The notes under the pieces are model-generated. The model did not search any database. It saw only the letters and a program-made list of their open reading frames with translations, and was not told where the DNA came from. Positions 53,110 through 61,709 of a stretch of 64,000 nucleotides of DNA are shown here, one piece after another. The DNA is from JAIEPT01 sp038217425 (GTDB lineage: Bacteria; Planctomycetota; Planctomycetia; Gemmatales; Gemmataceae). Where the stretch lies: NCBI GenBank assembly GCA_038217425.1, contig JBBQPM010000002.1, positions 62,001 through 126,000 on the forward strand, given 5' to 3'. Each line of letters begins with the position of its first letter. Position 1 is the stretch's first letter. A program made the translations under genes and the position numbers.

Positions 53110-53313
53110 GCGAGCGGGGGACGTCAGTCCCCGGGTACGTGACTCGTATGCAAAGGCGAGCGGGGGACATCAGTCCCCCGGTATGAGACTCGTATGCAAA
53201 AGGCGAGCGGGGGACGTCAGTCCCCCGGTACGTGACTCGTATGCAGAAACACGTGCGAGAATTCTGTGTTGCATTGGCGTGACGTACCGGGGGACTAACG
53301 TCCCCCGCTCGCC
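53109..53313. repeat. Repeat cluster: three tandem copies plus one inverted copy (GCGAGCGGGGGAC type)
   Basis: Direct copies start at 53109, 53155 and 53202 (period 46-47 bases, spacer GTGACTCGTATGCA-like) and an inverted copy ends at 53313. Each has the palindrome GGGGGAC-GTCA-GTCCCCC. It fills the gap between two convergent genes; the inverted copy encodes the last codons of mnmA (MASGGR) and its TAG stop. Confidence 0.88.
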
Positions 53314-54380
53314 ATGAGCGCTTCCTCGATCCAACCGCCGCCCAGAACTTGATCGCCCCGATAAAAGACCACGGCTTGTCCCGGCGTCACCGCGGTTTGC
53401 GGTTCCGCGAACTCGACGCGCACTTCCCCGGCGCCCCCGAGCGTCACCCGCGCCGGCGCCGGTTCCGCGCGGTAGCGGATCTTCGCCTGACACTCGACGA
53501 CGTCCGTCGGCTCGATCAGCCAGTTGACGTTCAGCGCACGCAGCCCCGACGCCAGCAAATCGGCCGGGTCGCCGACCCAGACGTCGCGCGTCTCCGGCAC
53601 GATCTCGAGCACGTAGCGGCGCGAACCGCCGCCGAAGCCCAGGCCCTTGCGTTGGCCGATGGTGAAGCGTTCGATGCCGTCGTGCTCGGCGAGGACGGCG
53701 CCGGTCGCCTTGTCGCGGATGACTCCCGGCTGCGAAACGCCCGGGCGGTGCTCCTGTAAAAACGCGAAGTGATCGTTGCCCGGCACAAAACAGATCTCGA
53801 CGCTATCGGGCTTTTCCGCCACGCCCAGTCCCGCCTCGCGCGCCAGGGCGCGGACCTCGTCCTTCCGCATGCCGCCGATCGGGAACAACAACCTCGGCAA
53901 CAGACTTCGCTGCAAGCCGAACAAAACGTACGATTGGTCCTTGTTCGGATCGAGTCCCTTGCGCAGCCGCAGCGGTTCGTGGTCGATCTGCACGTAATGC
54001 CCCGTCGCGATGAAGTCGGCTTCGAGCTGTTCGCCGTACTGCCAGAGCTTGCCGAACTTGAGCCAGTTGTTGCACACGACGCACGGATTGGGCGTTCGGC
54101 CGCGAGCATACTCGTCCGCGAAGTAATCCTTGATGCGCTCGAAGTCGCTTTCGAAATCCAGGGCGTAGAACGGGATGTCGAGCCGATCCGCCACCCGGCG
54201 TGCATCGCCGGCGTCGACGGCGCTGCAGCAGCCCTTTTTGTGCGCGGGCGTGTCGTCGTCGTGGGCGTGCACCCCCGTGCGCATGAATAGGCCGACCACG
54301 TCGTACCCCTGCTTCTTCAGAAGCCAGGCCGAGACGGAGCTATCGACGCCCCCGCTCATCGCCAAGACCACGCGCGGCAT
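53295..54380 (-). CDS. mnmA: tRNA-specific 2-thiouridylase MnmA
   Basis: A 361-residue protein. The PP-loop SGGVDSS lies at residues 9-15. The catalytic cysteines are C103 (in NPCVVCNN) and C197 (in DSVEICFVP), the pair needed for sulfur transfer, and GHYVQI, KDQSYVLFGL and FTIGQRKGLG complete the family set. It thiolates uridine 34 of Lys, Glu and Gln tRNAs. Its last five residues and stop are encoded by a copy of the intergenic repeat. It is the last gene of the run RraA-like, DUF1080, mnmA, 9 bases after DUF1080. Confidence 0.96.
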   Translation of the reverse strand: MPRVVLAMSGGVDSSVSAWLLKKQGYDVVGLFMRTGVHAHDDDTPAHKKGCCSAVDAGDARRVADRLDIPFYALDFESDFERIKDYFADEYARGRTPNPCVVCNNWLKFGKLWQYGEQLEADFIATGHYVQIDHEPLRLRKGLDPNKDQSYVLFGLQRSLLPRLLFPIGGMRKDEVRALAREAGLGVAEKPDSVEICFVPGNDHFAFLQEHRPGVSQPGVIRDKATGAVLAEHDGIERFTIGQRKGLGFGGGSRRYVLEIVPETRDVWVGDPADLLASGLRALNVNWLIEPTDVVECQAKIRYRAEPAPARVTLGGAGEVRVEFAEPQTAVTPGQAVVFYRGDQVLGGGWIEEALMASGGR

Positions 54381-54389
54381 ACATTCCCT

Positions 54390-55031
54390 TTACTTGGTCA
54401 CCTGGACCCAGAGGTTCTTGAACTCGATTTTGCCACCGTGATTCTGAAGACACACGAAGCCGTCGCGAGGTTTGTCTTTTAATTCCGGAATCTTCGATTG
54501 ATCGATGTCGATGATTTTTTCGCCGTTGAAGACGATGGTGACGTTCGGACCCTTGCAGGTGATCTCCATCGTGTTCCATTCGCCCGCGGGCTTGTGGGCG
54601 TTGACGTTCGGAGCGACGTAGCGGTAGAGCGAGCCGGTCGAGTGCTTGTTGGCCGGCTTGCCCGCGTCGTCAATGATCTGGATCTCATAGCTGGCAAACG
54701 AGGGGCGGGTCGCGGTGGAGCGTTTCGGATCGAAGACGGGCGTGCGAAAGCCGAGCCCGCTGTTGCATTTGGGCTGAAGTTTGAACTCGACGTGAAACGT
54801 GAAGTCGGCGAACTTTTGCGCGTCGTAGCGAAGGAAGCCGAAGCCCTTGCCGTCGCAGAAGATGTGTCCCTCTTTATTGACGGTCCAGACCTGTTTGGTC
54901 TCGTCGCCGACTTTGTAGTCGCTCGCCCCTTCCGCGACCCAGCCCTTGAGGTCGGTACCGTTGAAGAGCGTGACGCGCTCCTGGGCGAACGCGGACGAAG
55001 TTAGCAACATCGCGAGTAGTGCAAAGCGCAT
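54390..55031 (-). CDS. Exported DUF1080 (3-keto-disaccharide hydrolase-like) protein
   Basis: A 213-residue protein with a short signal (MRFALLAMLLTSSAFA). It is a single DUF1080/LamG-like domain: VTLFNGTDLKGWV at the start, FHVEFKLQPKCNSGLGFRT, ASYEIQIIDDAGKPANKHSTG, WNTMEITCKGPNVTI and GFVCLQNHGGKIEFKNLWV at the end. This form is shorter than the copy at 49869 and has a normal leader. It lies 53 bases after the RraA-like gene and 9 bases before mnmA. A role in degrading oxidised disaccharides outside the cytoplasm is inferred from the family. Confidence 0.92.
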   Translation of the reverse strand: MRFALLAMLLTSSAFAQERVTLFNGTDLKGWVAEGASDYKVGDETKQVWTVNKEGHIFCDGKGFGFLRYDAQKFADFTFHVEFKLQPKCNSGLGFRTPVFDPKRSTATRPSFASYEIQIIDDAGKPANKHSTGSLYRYVAPNVNAHKPAGEWNTMEITCKGPNVTIVFNGEKIIDIDQSKIPELKDKPRDGFVCLQNHGGKIEFKNLWVQVTK

Positions 55032-55084
55032 ATCGAAACCCCCATAAGCGAATCGTTTAGCCGCCGCGTCCTCGCGGCGCGACG

Positions 55085-55837
55085 TTATCCGACCGGCACG
55101 ATTTTACTCTTCAATTTTTTCGCCAGCGCGTCGATGCGGTCCTTGCATCCCTTGCGCGCGTCGTTGAATCCGGCCACGGTCGCCTTGCCGGAACGGAGAT
55201 AATCGAGCACCAGCGATTCCGCGGCCGCGAGATCTGGGGCGGCCTGGGCGACGGCGCCGGCGAGGTGGTTCGGAATGAGGCAGACGCCGTTGCGGTCGCC
55301 ATGCAGCAGGTCGCCGGGATGGACCATCAAGCCGCCGACGTGGACGGGGACGTTGACCTGGCCGAAATGGCAATAGCCATGCGCCGCGATGACGCCGTCG
55401 CTGAAACAGGGGAAGTTGAGCGGTTCGACCTGATCGATGTCGCGCGCGCCGCCGCTGGTGATCAGGCCCACGGCGCCGAAGGTCTTGTAGGTGGTGCACA
55501 TGACTTCGCCGAACGTTGCCGCGGCGACCGGGCTGTCGAGATCCTGAAAGACGACGACGGGAGAACCGGGAAACTCTGCAAACGACGCGACCTGTTCGCC
55601 CAGCCCCGCGTAGACATTGCCCGCTTTCGGCGGCGACGCGGAGCGAAACGTCGCCGTCGAGGCATAACCGACCATCGGGGGGAGTTTGGGGTAACACGCG
55701 ACGATGCGTTTATCCATGTAAAACGCCGTGCGCGGCACGATGTCGAAGAGTTCGACGATGTTGCAGACGGTGGGCGTATCGACTTTACGCAGCAGCGCGA
55801 GATCCGCCTCGGCTACGGCGTGCACTTTCAAAGCCAT
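55085..55837 (-). CDS. RraA-family (demethylmenaquinone methyltransferase-like) aldolase/decarboxylase
   Basis: From the ATG at 55837 (MALKVHAVAEADL; another ATG is two codons upstream) the protein has about 250 residues. Family landmarks: LRKVDTPTVCNIVEL, GYASTATFRSASP, VVFQDLDSPVAAATFGEV, the core GAVGLITSGGARDIDQ (with RD), and VHPGDLLHGDRNGV. Most such proteins are class II aldolases or oxaloacetate decarboxylases, not methyltransferases or RNase E inhibitors. With the DUF1080 gene next to it, a role in breaking down keto-acid products of sugars is possible. Confidence 0.9.
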   Translation of the reverse strand: MALKVHAVAEADLALLRKVDTPTVCNIVELFDIVPRTAFYMDKRIVACYPKLPPMVGYASTATFRSASPPKAGNVYAGLGEQVASFAEFPGSPVVVFQDLDSPVAAATFGEVMCTTYKTFGAVGLITSGGARDIDQVEPLNFPCFSDGVIAAHGYCHFGQVNVPVHVGGLMVHPGDLLHGDRNGVCLIPNHLAGAVAQAAPDLAAAESLVLDYLRSGKATVAGFNDARKGCKDRIDALAKKLKSKIVPVG

Positions 55838-55993
55838 GAGCATTCCTTTCCGGGAAACGAACGGGCGTTTGCGGGAAGGTATTGTAGCGGGGGCAAATCA
55901 TGCTTGCCACAGAAGGCGCCGAGAACAGAGAGAAAAAGACCCTGAGGCGCATGACGTTCAATGTGGGTAATGCGAATGATGGGGTGCTCCGCT

Positions 55994-56014
55994 CGTAGGG
56001 CCGCCTGCCCTACG
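55994..56014. terminator. Small hairpin downstream of the enolase-membrane protein pair
   Basis: CGTAGGGC (55994-56001), 5-base loop, GCCCTACG (56007-56014). It lies about 50 bases beyond the stop of the small membrane protein gene on the minus strand. There is no T-run, so the call is tentative. Confidence 0.4.
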
Positions 56015-56064
56015 TTGCGTCTCCGACGCAGCGAATCGATTGTTGCCGAATATGGCCTACGGAA

Positions 56065-56349
56065 CTATCCAGCGGCGACTTCGGCCGGCTTCTTGCCTGC
56101 ATCCTTTTTCTTCATCAACCCCTCGGGTTTGAAGAAGACGAGCGCCGTCACCACCAGTCCCATGGCACTGAAGAAACCGGTGCGGCGCACGACCATATCC
56201 TTGGCGAACAGGTATAGGAGCGGATGAGTGGTTTCGCCTTCGATGAAGAACCAGGGCGCCGCCACGACGGTAGCGCCCAGCGCGAAGGCGAGAGATAGGG
56301 TAAGGCCGAACAGGAACATCGGCAGATAGACTTGCAAGCGCGGCGACAT
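56065..56349 (-). CDS. Small two-helix membrane protein
   Basis: From the ATG at 56349 (MSPRLQVYLPMFLFG) the protein has 94 residues with two membrane helices (about 7-33 and 55-77) and a basic Lys-rich tail (KKKDAGKKPAE). The loop holds EGETTHPLLYLFAKD. I recognise no family. It follows eno by 63 bases on the same strand and has a GGAGGG ribosome site. Codon use and hydrophobic pattern support a real gene. Confidence 0.7.
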   Translation of the reverse strand: MSPRLQVYLPMFLFGLTLSLAFALGATVVAAPWFFIEGETTHPLLYLFAKDMVVRRTGFFSAMGLVVTALVFFKPEGLMKKKDAGKKPAEVAAG

Positions 56350-56411
56350 ACGTCCCTCCGTGGACGGATTGGCGAAGGGCGCTCCGAAGCAGGAGCGCCC
56401 CTTGCAAATCT

Positions 56412-57716
56412 CTATCGGCGCGAGGTAGGCCAAACCTCCGTGCCAAAGCGGGCCGATTCGCCCAGTTCCTCCTCGATTCGCAGCAACTGATTGTATTTCG
56501 CGATACGATCGGTACGACTGGCAGAACCGGTCTTGATCTGTCCGCAGTTCGTCGCCACCGCGATGTCCGCGATTGTCGCATCCTCCGTCTCGCCCGAACG
56601 ATGGCTGACGATCGACGTCATCGCATTGCGGCGTGCCAGCTCGATCGCGTCGAGCGTCTCGCTGAGCGTGCCGATCTGGTTGACCTTGATGAGGATGCTA
56701 TTGGCCGCCTTCTTGTCGATGCCCTGCTGGAGCCGTTTGACGTTGGTGACAAAAAGGTCGTCGCCGACGAGTTGGACCTTGTCGCCCAACTCCTTGGTCA
56801 GCTTGACCCAGCCGTCCCAATCGTCCTCGGCCAGGCCGTCCTCGATGCTGCGGATGGGCCATTTCTTGCAGTACCCCTTCCACAGGTCGATCATCTCGTC
56901 GCTGGTGATGATCTTGTTCGGATCGCTCTTGAAGAAGCAGTAGCCGACCTTGCCCTTGTGCTTGGCCTCTTCGAAGAGTTCGGTGGTGGCCGGGTCGAGG
57001 GCGAAGAAGATGTCGGAGCCGAGCTTGTAACCGGCCTTCTCGACGGCGGTGGCGATAACTTCGAACGCCTCGTCGATCGACTTCAGGCTCGGCGCGAAAC
57101 CCCCTTCGTCGCCCACGGAAGTGTTCAGGCCCTTGTCGTGCAGCACCTTCTTTAGCGAGTGAAAGATCTCGGCGCCCATCCGCAGCGATTCGCGGAAGGT
57201 CTCGGCGCCAAACGGCATGATCATGAACTCCTGGACGTCGACGTTGTTGTCAGCATGCTTGCCGCCGTTCAGGATGTTCATCATCGGCACGGGGAGGACC
57301 TTGGCGTTGGTGCCGCCGAGGTAACGGAAGAGCGGCAGCCCGAGCGAGGCGGCGGCGGCGTGCGCGACGGCGAGCGAGACGCCCAGGATCGCGTTGGCGC
57401 CGAACTTCGCCTTGTTGGGCGTGCCGTCAAGTTCGATCATCAGGCTGTCGATGCCGGTCTGATCGAAGGCGCTGAGGCCCAGGATTTCGGGGGCGATCAG
57501 CTCGTTGATGTTCTGGACGGCCTTGAGCGTACCTTTGCCGAGGTAGCGTTTCTTGTCGCCGTCGCGGAGCTCGGCCGCTTCATACGCTCCGGTGCTAGCG
57601 CCGCTGGGAACGGCCGCGCGCCCCGTGGCGCCGTCGGCGAGGATGACTTCGGCTTCCAGCGTCGGGTTGCCGCGCGAATCGAGGATTTCGCGAGCGTGAA
57701 TGTGCGTGATTTCCAT
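56412..57716 (-). CDS. eno: Enolase
   Basis: A 434-residue enolase at the family's normal length. The start MEITHIHAREILDSRGNPT is diagnostic, with GASTGAYEA, the catalytic-loop SVGDEGGFAPS, ALDPATTELF, SIEDGLAEDDW, GDDLFVTNV and the signature SHRSGETED. It interconverts 2-phosphoglycerate and phosphoenolpyruvate in glycolysis. All metal ligands (Asp, Glu, Asp) and the catalytic Lys region appear intact. It is followed by a small membrane protein gene; upstream is the GT-C/TPR gene on the same strand (75 bases). Confidence 0.97.
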   Translation of the reverse strand: MEITHIHAREILDSRGNPTLEAEVILADGATGRAAVPSGASTGAYEAAELRDGDKKRYLGKGTLKAVQNINELIAPEILGLSAFDQTGIDSLMIELDGTPNKAKFGANAILGVSLAVAHAAAASLGLPLFRYLGGTNAKVLPVPMMNILNGGKHADNNVDVQEFMIMPFGAETFRESLRMGAEIFHSLKKVLHDKGLNTSVGDEGGFAPSLKSIDEAFEVIATAVEKAGYKLGSDIFFALDPATTELFEEAKHKGKVGYCFFKSDPNKIITSDEMIDLWKGYCKKWPIRSIEDGLAEDDWDGWVKLTKELGDKVQLVGDDLFVTNVKRLQQGIDKKAANSILIKVNQIGTLSETLDAIELARRNAMTSIVSHRSGETEDATIADIAVATNCGQIKTGSASRTDRIAKYNQLLRIEEELGESARFGTEVWPTSRR

Positions 57717-57791
57717 GAAGAAATTCTCGGTTGGAGAGAGTCGTTGCCAGGAGGAATGATATGGCCCGACGTCCGACGAGGCGAGTCGGCG

Positions 57792-59690
57792 TCACGGCGC
57801 CAGCTTCGCGTCCAGGCGCCGACCCATCGGCGAATCGGGGGCGACATACGATTGCGCGATCCGGTACACCCGCCGAGCCTCCTCGGCATTGCCCAGCCGT
57901 TCGTTCGCCCAGCCGAGCGTGAACAGGATCTGCTCGTCGGCGACCTCGGTCGCCAGATTCGCCGAGCGCGCGAGCCAGAACGCTTCCCAGAAACATTCGC
58001 GCGTTTCGAAGACGCCTCCGCGCAGACGCATCTGGGCGCCTCGGCGGGCTTCGTTCGGCCAATCCGGCGCGAGTTCGAGGCCGCGGGCGATCAACGCGCC
58101 CACGCGCGCCTTCTTCTCCTCGTCGTCGTGGTAACGCAGATCGAGCAGGTTCGCGAGATAAAAGTGGGCCTGCACGTTGTTCGGTTCTTGACGCAACGTC
58201 CGCTCCAGCATGTCCTCCGCCTCAGCCCAACGCTCCTGCATCGGCAGAAAGACGCCGAGGTTCACCATCGGCCTGGCGTCCTCGTAGCGGAACTCCAGCG
58301 ATTTCTCGAGCAGCGCGATCCCCTCGGCCAGCTTCCCCTGGCGCACGCGCAGGGCGCCGAGGTTGTAGTTCGTGAAGAAATTGGGCTGCATCTGCGCCAG
58401 GGCGATCTCGTGATGTTTGAGCGCGCTGTCCCACTGGCCACGCCGCTGAAAGTCCTCGGCCAGGTGGATGTGCGCCTTGAAGTTCGCGGGCCGTTTGCGC
58501 AGGACGTCCTCCCACAACGTGACGCCCGACTGATAGTCGAGATTGCGGCGATAAGTGAGCCCTCCCAGAACGACGAGGGCCACGGCGAGCACGCAACTGG
58601 CGACGCGAGGATTGCGGAGCGCCGCATCTCCGGCCAGGACCGCGCCCACGACGACGGCCGCCAGCGACAGGTACATGCGATATTCGCAGCAGACGTCGAG
58701 CAGCGCGAAGATCGAGGAGGACATGGCGAGCACGCCGAAAAACCAGGCGCCGAGGAAGCCCCACCAGGTCGCACGCAGGACGCCGTAGAGCGTGGCGCCG
58801 AGCAACGTCAGCACGAGCGCGAGGGAGGGGAGCGCGTCGAGCGGATTGCGGACGATGGGCCAATCGCGGTAGTCGAAACAGAGATCGGTCGGCAGCAGGG
58901 CGAGTTTGAGGTAGCGCAGGATCACGCCCGGCTGCGTGAGTAGATATTCGTAGGTGCCGAAATCGCGGAGCACGAACCCGCCGCTGGCGACGCCCGTGGG
59001 CGCGACGACGCCGGGCAACCGCGTCATCAGCGGAAAGACAAGGACGAGGAAGTAACCGAGATGAACCCACTTGCGTTGCCGCCAGACGTCGCCCCACGAC
59101 TCGGCCAGGAAGACGCGGTCGAACAGCAGCACCAGGAACGGCGCCGTGAGCATCGTCTCCTTGCACCCGGACCCAACGACGCCGCAGGCGATGCCGAGCG
59201 CGTACCAGCCCGGCGCGCCGGTAGCGCCGCGGAGGAGGAAGTAGATGCAGGCGAGGTAGCAGAGCCCCATCATCGATTCGCAGCGCTGGATCAGGTACGT
59301 GACGGCGCCCGTGTTCAGCGGATGGACCAACCAGATTGCCGCGACCGCAAACGCCAGCCCGACTTCGCGACCGCGGAAACGTCCCTGCCAGCGCGGCAAT
59401 TCGAGCGTGCGCCCAACGATGCCGAACAGCGTGAGTCCGGCCAGCACGTGGACGGCGAGATTGAGCGCGTGATACCCCGCCAGCGAGCCCCCCAGGAGCT
59501 GATTGACGTAGATCGAGCCGGCAATGACCGGACGATTGCGCAGATAGGCGTACGCATCGGCGAAGTTGTTCACGTAGTCGAACGCGGGGATGTACAGATA
59601 ATCGTCCAGCTGCAGCGAACCGCCGAAGGCGTTGCAGTAGGCCAGCAGGCCGAGCAGAACGAGCAGCGCGATCGCCTTGGCGCGGGACAT
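57792..59690 (-). CDS. TMTC-like GT-C membrane protein with C-terminal TPR repeats
   Basis: From the ATG at 59690 (MSRAKAIALLVLLG) the protein has 632 residues. The N-terminal 390 residues contain about 10 membrane helices. The first loop bears SLQLDDYLYI, matching the DD of GT-C glycosyltransferases, and CEYRMYLSLAAVVVG matches the conserved EHRMYLP region of bacterial TMTC-like proteins. Residues about 420-630 are TPR repeats (FKAHIHLAEDFQRRGQWDSALKHH, then EDMLERTLRQEPNNVQAHFYLANL). The eukaryotic relatives are O-mannosyltransferases; activity here is inferred. It follows the next membrane gene by 8 bases, forming an operon. Confidence 0.85.
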   Translation of the reverse strand: MSRAKAIALLVLLGLLAYCNAFGGSLQLDDYLYIPAFDYVNNFADAYAYLRNRPVIAGSIYVNQLLGGSLAGYHALNLAVHVLAGLTLFGIVGRTLELPRWQGRFRGREVGLAFAVAAIWLVHPLNTGAVTYLIQRCESMMGLCYLACIYFLLRGATGAPGWYALGIACGVVGSGCKETMLTAPFLVLLFDRVFLAESWGDVWRQRKWVHLGYFLVLVFPLMTRLPGVVAPTGVASGGFVLRDFGTYEYLLTQPGVILRYLKLALLPTDLCFDYRDWPIVRNPLDALPSLALVLTLLGATLYGVLRATWWGFLGAWFFGVLAMSSSIFALLDVCCEYRMYLSLAAVVVGAVLAGDAALRNPRVASCVLAVALVVLGGLTYRRNLDYQSGVTLWEDVLRKRPANFKAHIHLAEDFQRRGQWDSALKHHEIALAQMQPNFFTNYNLGALRVRQGKLAEGIALLEKSLEFRYEDARPMVNLGVFLPMQERWAEAEDMLERTLRQEPNNVQAHFYLANLLDLRYHDDEEKKARVGALIARGLELAPDWPNEARRGAQMRLRGGVFETRECFWEAFWLARSANLATEVADEQILFTLGWANERLGNAEEARRVYRIAQSYVAPDSPMGRRLDAKLAP

Positions 59691-59698
59691 CGAGCACC

Positions 59699-61270
59699 TC
59701 ACAACGGCCGAATGCGGACCGCGACGAAAAGTTTGAAGGGCGAAAACGCGCCGCCCGGCGCCCCGGCGACGACCACGCGCCACTGCTCCGGCCGCCCGCG
59801 CAGCGCCTGCGCCAGTTCGCCCTGTTTCTCCGCATCGATCCAGACGATGTTGACGCCGTGGCGATCGAACAGATCCTCCCAGCCGGGCTTGGCCGTCAGC
59901 ATCACCATGAAGTCGTCCCAGTGATCGCGCGGGAAGTACTGGGCGTGCGAGTAGACGAGCACCGGCGCCTCCTTGCCGTGCCGCCAGATTGGATAATCGC
60001 CCAGATTGTCCGGCGTGAAAATCTTCCCGGGAACCTGCTGCAGTTCCTTCGGCAATTCCACGAGCGTGACCGGCGTCACCATCTTCTGCAGCGCAACCGG
60101 TTGATTGCCGAGGAGGAGCTGCCCCGCGCCGGTCCACAATAGCGTGATCGCGCCGAGCGCCACGCTGAAGAGCGTCTTTCTAAGACTCGGAACACTTTCG
60201 TAGGTGCAAATTCTGGCGGGCCAAAGCGGCAGGAGAATCCACGGGGCGAGCAGCACCCACCAGGCCATGAGGCGTTCTTGAAACAGGGGCCCGATGCCGA
60301 AGGTAAGCGTGAGGAGGAGCGCCGTGGGCGTCAGCGTCCGCGGACTCAGCGCTTGCGAGCCGGCGAGGAGCGCGAGGATCGCGAGGTAGCCCCAGTGTCC
60401 CCCCGCGGCGCGGTGAAAGTCGAGCGGCAGCCATTCCTCGAGCGTGCGGACGTTGTAGTTGCCGCCGAACTCGAGCGCCGCCCGGTAGATCCCGAATCCG
60501 AACGGATGCGTCAGGCCGACGACGAAGAGCGCCGCGCCCAGCGCCACGCTCCATCGGCCGCCGACTTCGTCGCGAATGCCGAACTGCAGCGTACGACCCG
60601 CGATAAAGATCGAAAGGAGCACGAAGCCGAGCACAAATGACCCGTGCAGATTCGCCCAGAGCGCGATTGCCAGCACCATGATCGTCACGGTGCGCCAGGT
60701 CGGCGCCGGGTTGCTCAAGAGAAACAGCAGCCACGCGAAGCAGAGTTCGCCCAGTGCCTGGGGCCGCTGAACGCTGAACGGCACGACATGCAAGACCAGC
60801 AGAAGTGCCAGCCCGGCGACCGCGAGCGGCATCGACCCGCTCGCCCGGCGATACGCGAGCAATAAGAGCAGCAGCTTGCCGCAGACGATGAGGGCGTGCA
60901 ACGAGCGCAGGAGTTCCCCGCCCCCCGCCGGCCCGGCCAGCGCTGCGCCCGCCGAGTACGTCACGTACAGGAAACTCTGCGACAGCCACATGAACGGAAC
61001 GTACGCTGCCTGCGGATCGCTATAGGGCGAGAACATCTCGTGCGGCGGAAACTGCCGCTCGTTGACGAGGTATTCGCCAAACTTGAGATGCCCCCACAGA
61101 TCGCTATGCACCAGGGGCGTCATCGAGCTAAAGAACACGAGGCAAACCGCGAGCAGAACCCCGGCGAGGACGTGGCTCGCCTGGAAATAATACGGCGCCC
61201 AGGGCGAGTTCGGATCGGTGAAGTCAAACCCCGGCTCGGGCTCGTCGGCGTTCTCGGCGCCCGCGGTCAT
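59699..61270 (-). CDS. Polytopic GT-C-like membrane protein of unknown specificity
   Basis: From the ATG at 61270 (MTAGAENADEPEPGF) the protein has 523 residues: an acidic cytoplasmic start, about 11 membrane helices, and a soluble C-terminal domain of about 130 residues (GKIFTPDNLGDYPIWRHG, then RHGVNIVWIDAEK). The first loop (TPLVHSDLWGHLKFGEYLV) holds an Asp and His pattern like that of DolP-mannosyltransferase-type proteins. The frame is open upstream to 61441, without leader support. The pair of this gene and the TPR-bearing gene may act in protein or lipid glycosylation. Confidence 0.78.
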   Translation of the reverse strand: MTAGAENADEPEPGFDFTDPNSPWAPYYFQASHVLAGVLLAVCLVFFSSMTPLVHSDLWGHLKFGEYLVNERQFPPHEMFSPYSDPQAAYVPFMWLSQSFLYVTYSAGAALAGPAGGGELLRSLHALIVCGKLLLLLLAYRRASGSMPLAVAGLALLLVLHVVPFSVQRPQALGELCFAWLLFLLSNPAPTWRTVTIMVLAIALWANLHGSFVLGFVLLSIFIAGRTLQFGIRDEVGGRWSVALGAALFVVGLTHPFGFGIYRAALEFGGNYNVRTLEEWLPLDFHRAAGGHWGYLAILALLAGSQALSPRTLTPTALLLTLTFGIGPLFQERLMAWWVLLAPWILLPLWPARICTYESVPSLRKTLFSVALGAITLLWTGAGQLLLGNQPVALQKMVTPVTLVELPKELQQVPGKIFTPDNLGDYPIWRHGKEAPVLVYSHAQYFPRDHWDDFMVMLTAKPGWEDLFDRHGVNIVWIDAEKQGELAQALRGRPEQWRVVVAGAPGGAFSPFKLFVAVRIRPL

Positions 61271-61709
61271 CGGCTGGTCCGCCTCGAGATAAAGGATGGT
61301 TGCAAGTGTTGTATCGGCACGCGGGGCCAGGAGAAGAGGATTTCGAAACGGTGCTGCAATGCGCGTGCGCCGGGCTCGATTTTGCGATCGCAAATTTGAG
61401 TTTTCGCAACAAAAGCAGCCAAGAACGCCTCCCCGCCGCATCGATCACGGCCTCGCATGCCCCTCAGTTCCCCCACTCTGCCGCCCGCTACAATCTTTTT
61501 CTGCCCGCAAAGTCGATACGGCTAAACTTCTTCGACTAACTTGCCGATATTCTCGATGTCGTCTCCAAAAGGGAATTTGGTCTGGCGTCCTTCCGCCTCC
61601 TTTTCGTATACTCCGGATTGCCGACGGAGGACCAGGGATGGACTCCACATTAAGGCTCTGAGAAACCCAAGCCGGGTCTCTCGGCTCCCAAACGGAACAG
61701 GGGAGTAAC
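61271..61709. other. Intergenic region before lpxA, no gene supported
   Basis: A gap of 439 bases between divergent genes. It is locally less GC-rich than its surroundings. A 42-codon minus-strand frame (61522-61650, ending GDDIENIGKLVEEV) looks protein-like at its C-terminus, but its start is poor. The lpxA ribosome site (GGGGAG) lies at about 61700. I see no clear promoter or repeat. Confidence 0.5.

Noticed and set aside
52008..53186. A 392-codon plus-strand frame overlapping the CxxCH protein gene
   Set aside because: Another frame of the same region, Arg/Gly-rich, running into the repeat cluster; no signal peptide or motif.
53109..53313. Possible CRISPR array (three direct repeats at 46-47-base spacing)
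   Set aside because: The spacers between repeats are nearly identical to one another, there are no cas genes, and one copy is inverted; this is a palindromic interspersed repeat.
61522..61650. 42-codon minus-strand frame ending GDDIENIGKLVEEV
   Set aside because: The C-terminus looks protein-like but there is no ribosome site or recognised family; kept only as a note in the intergenic entry.
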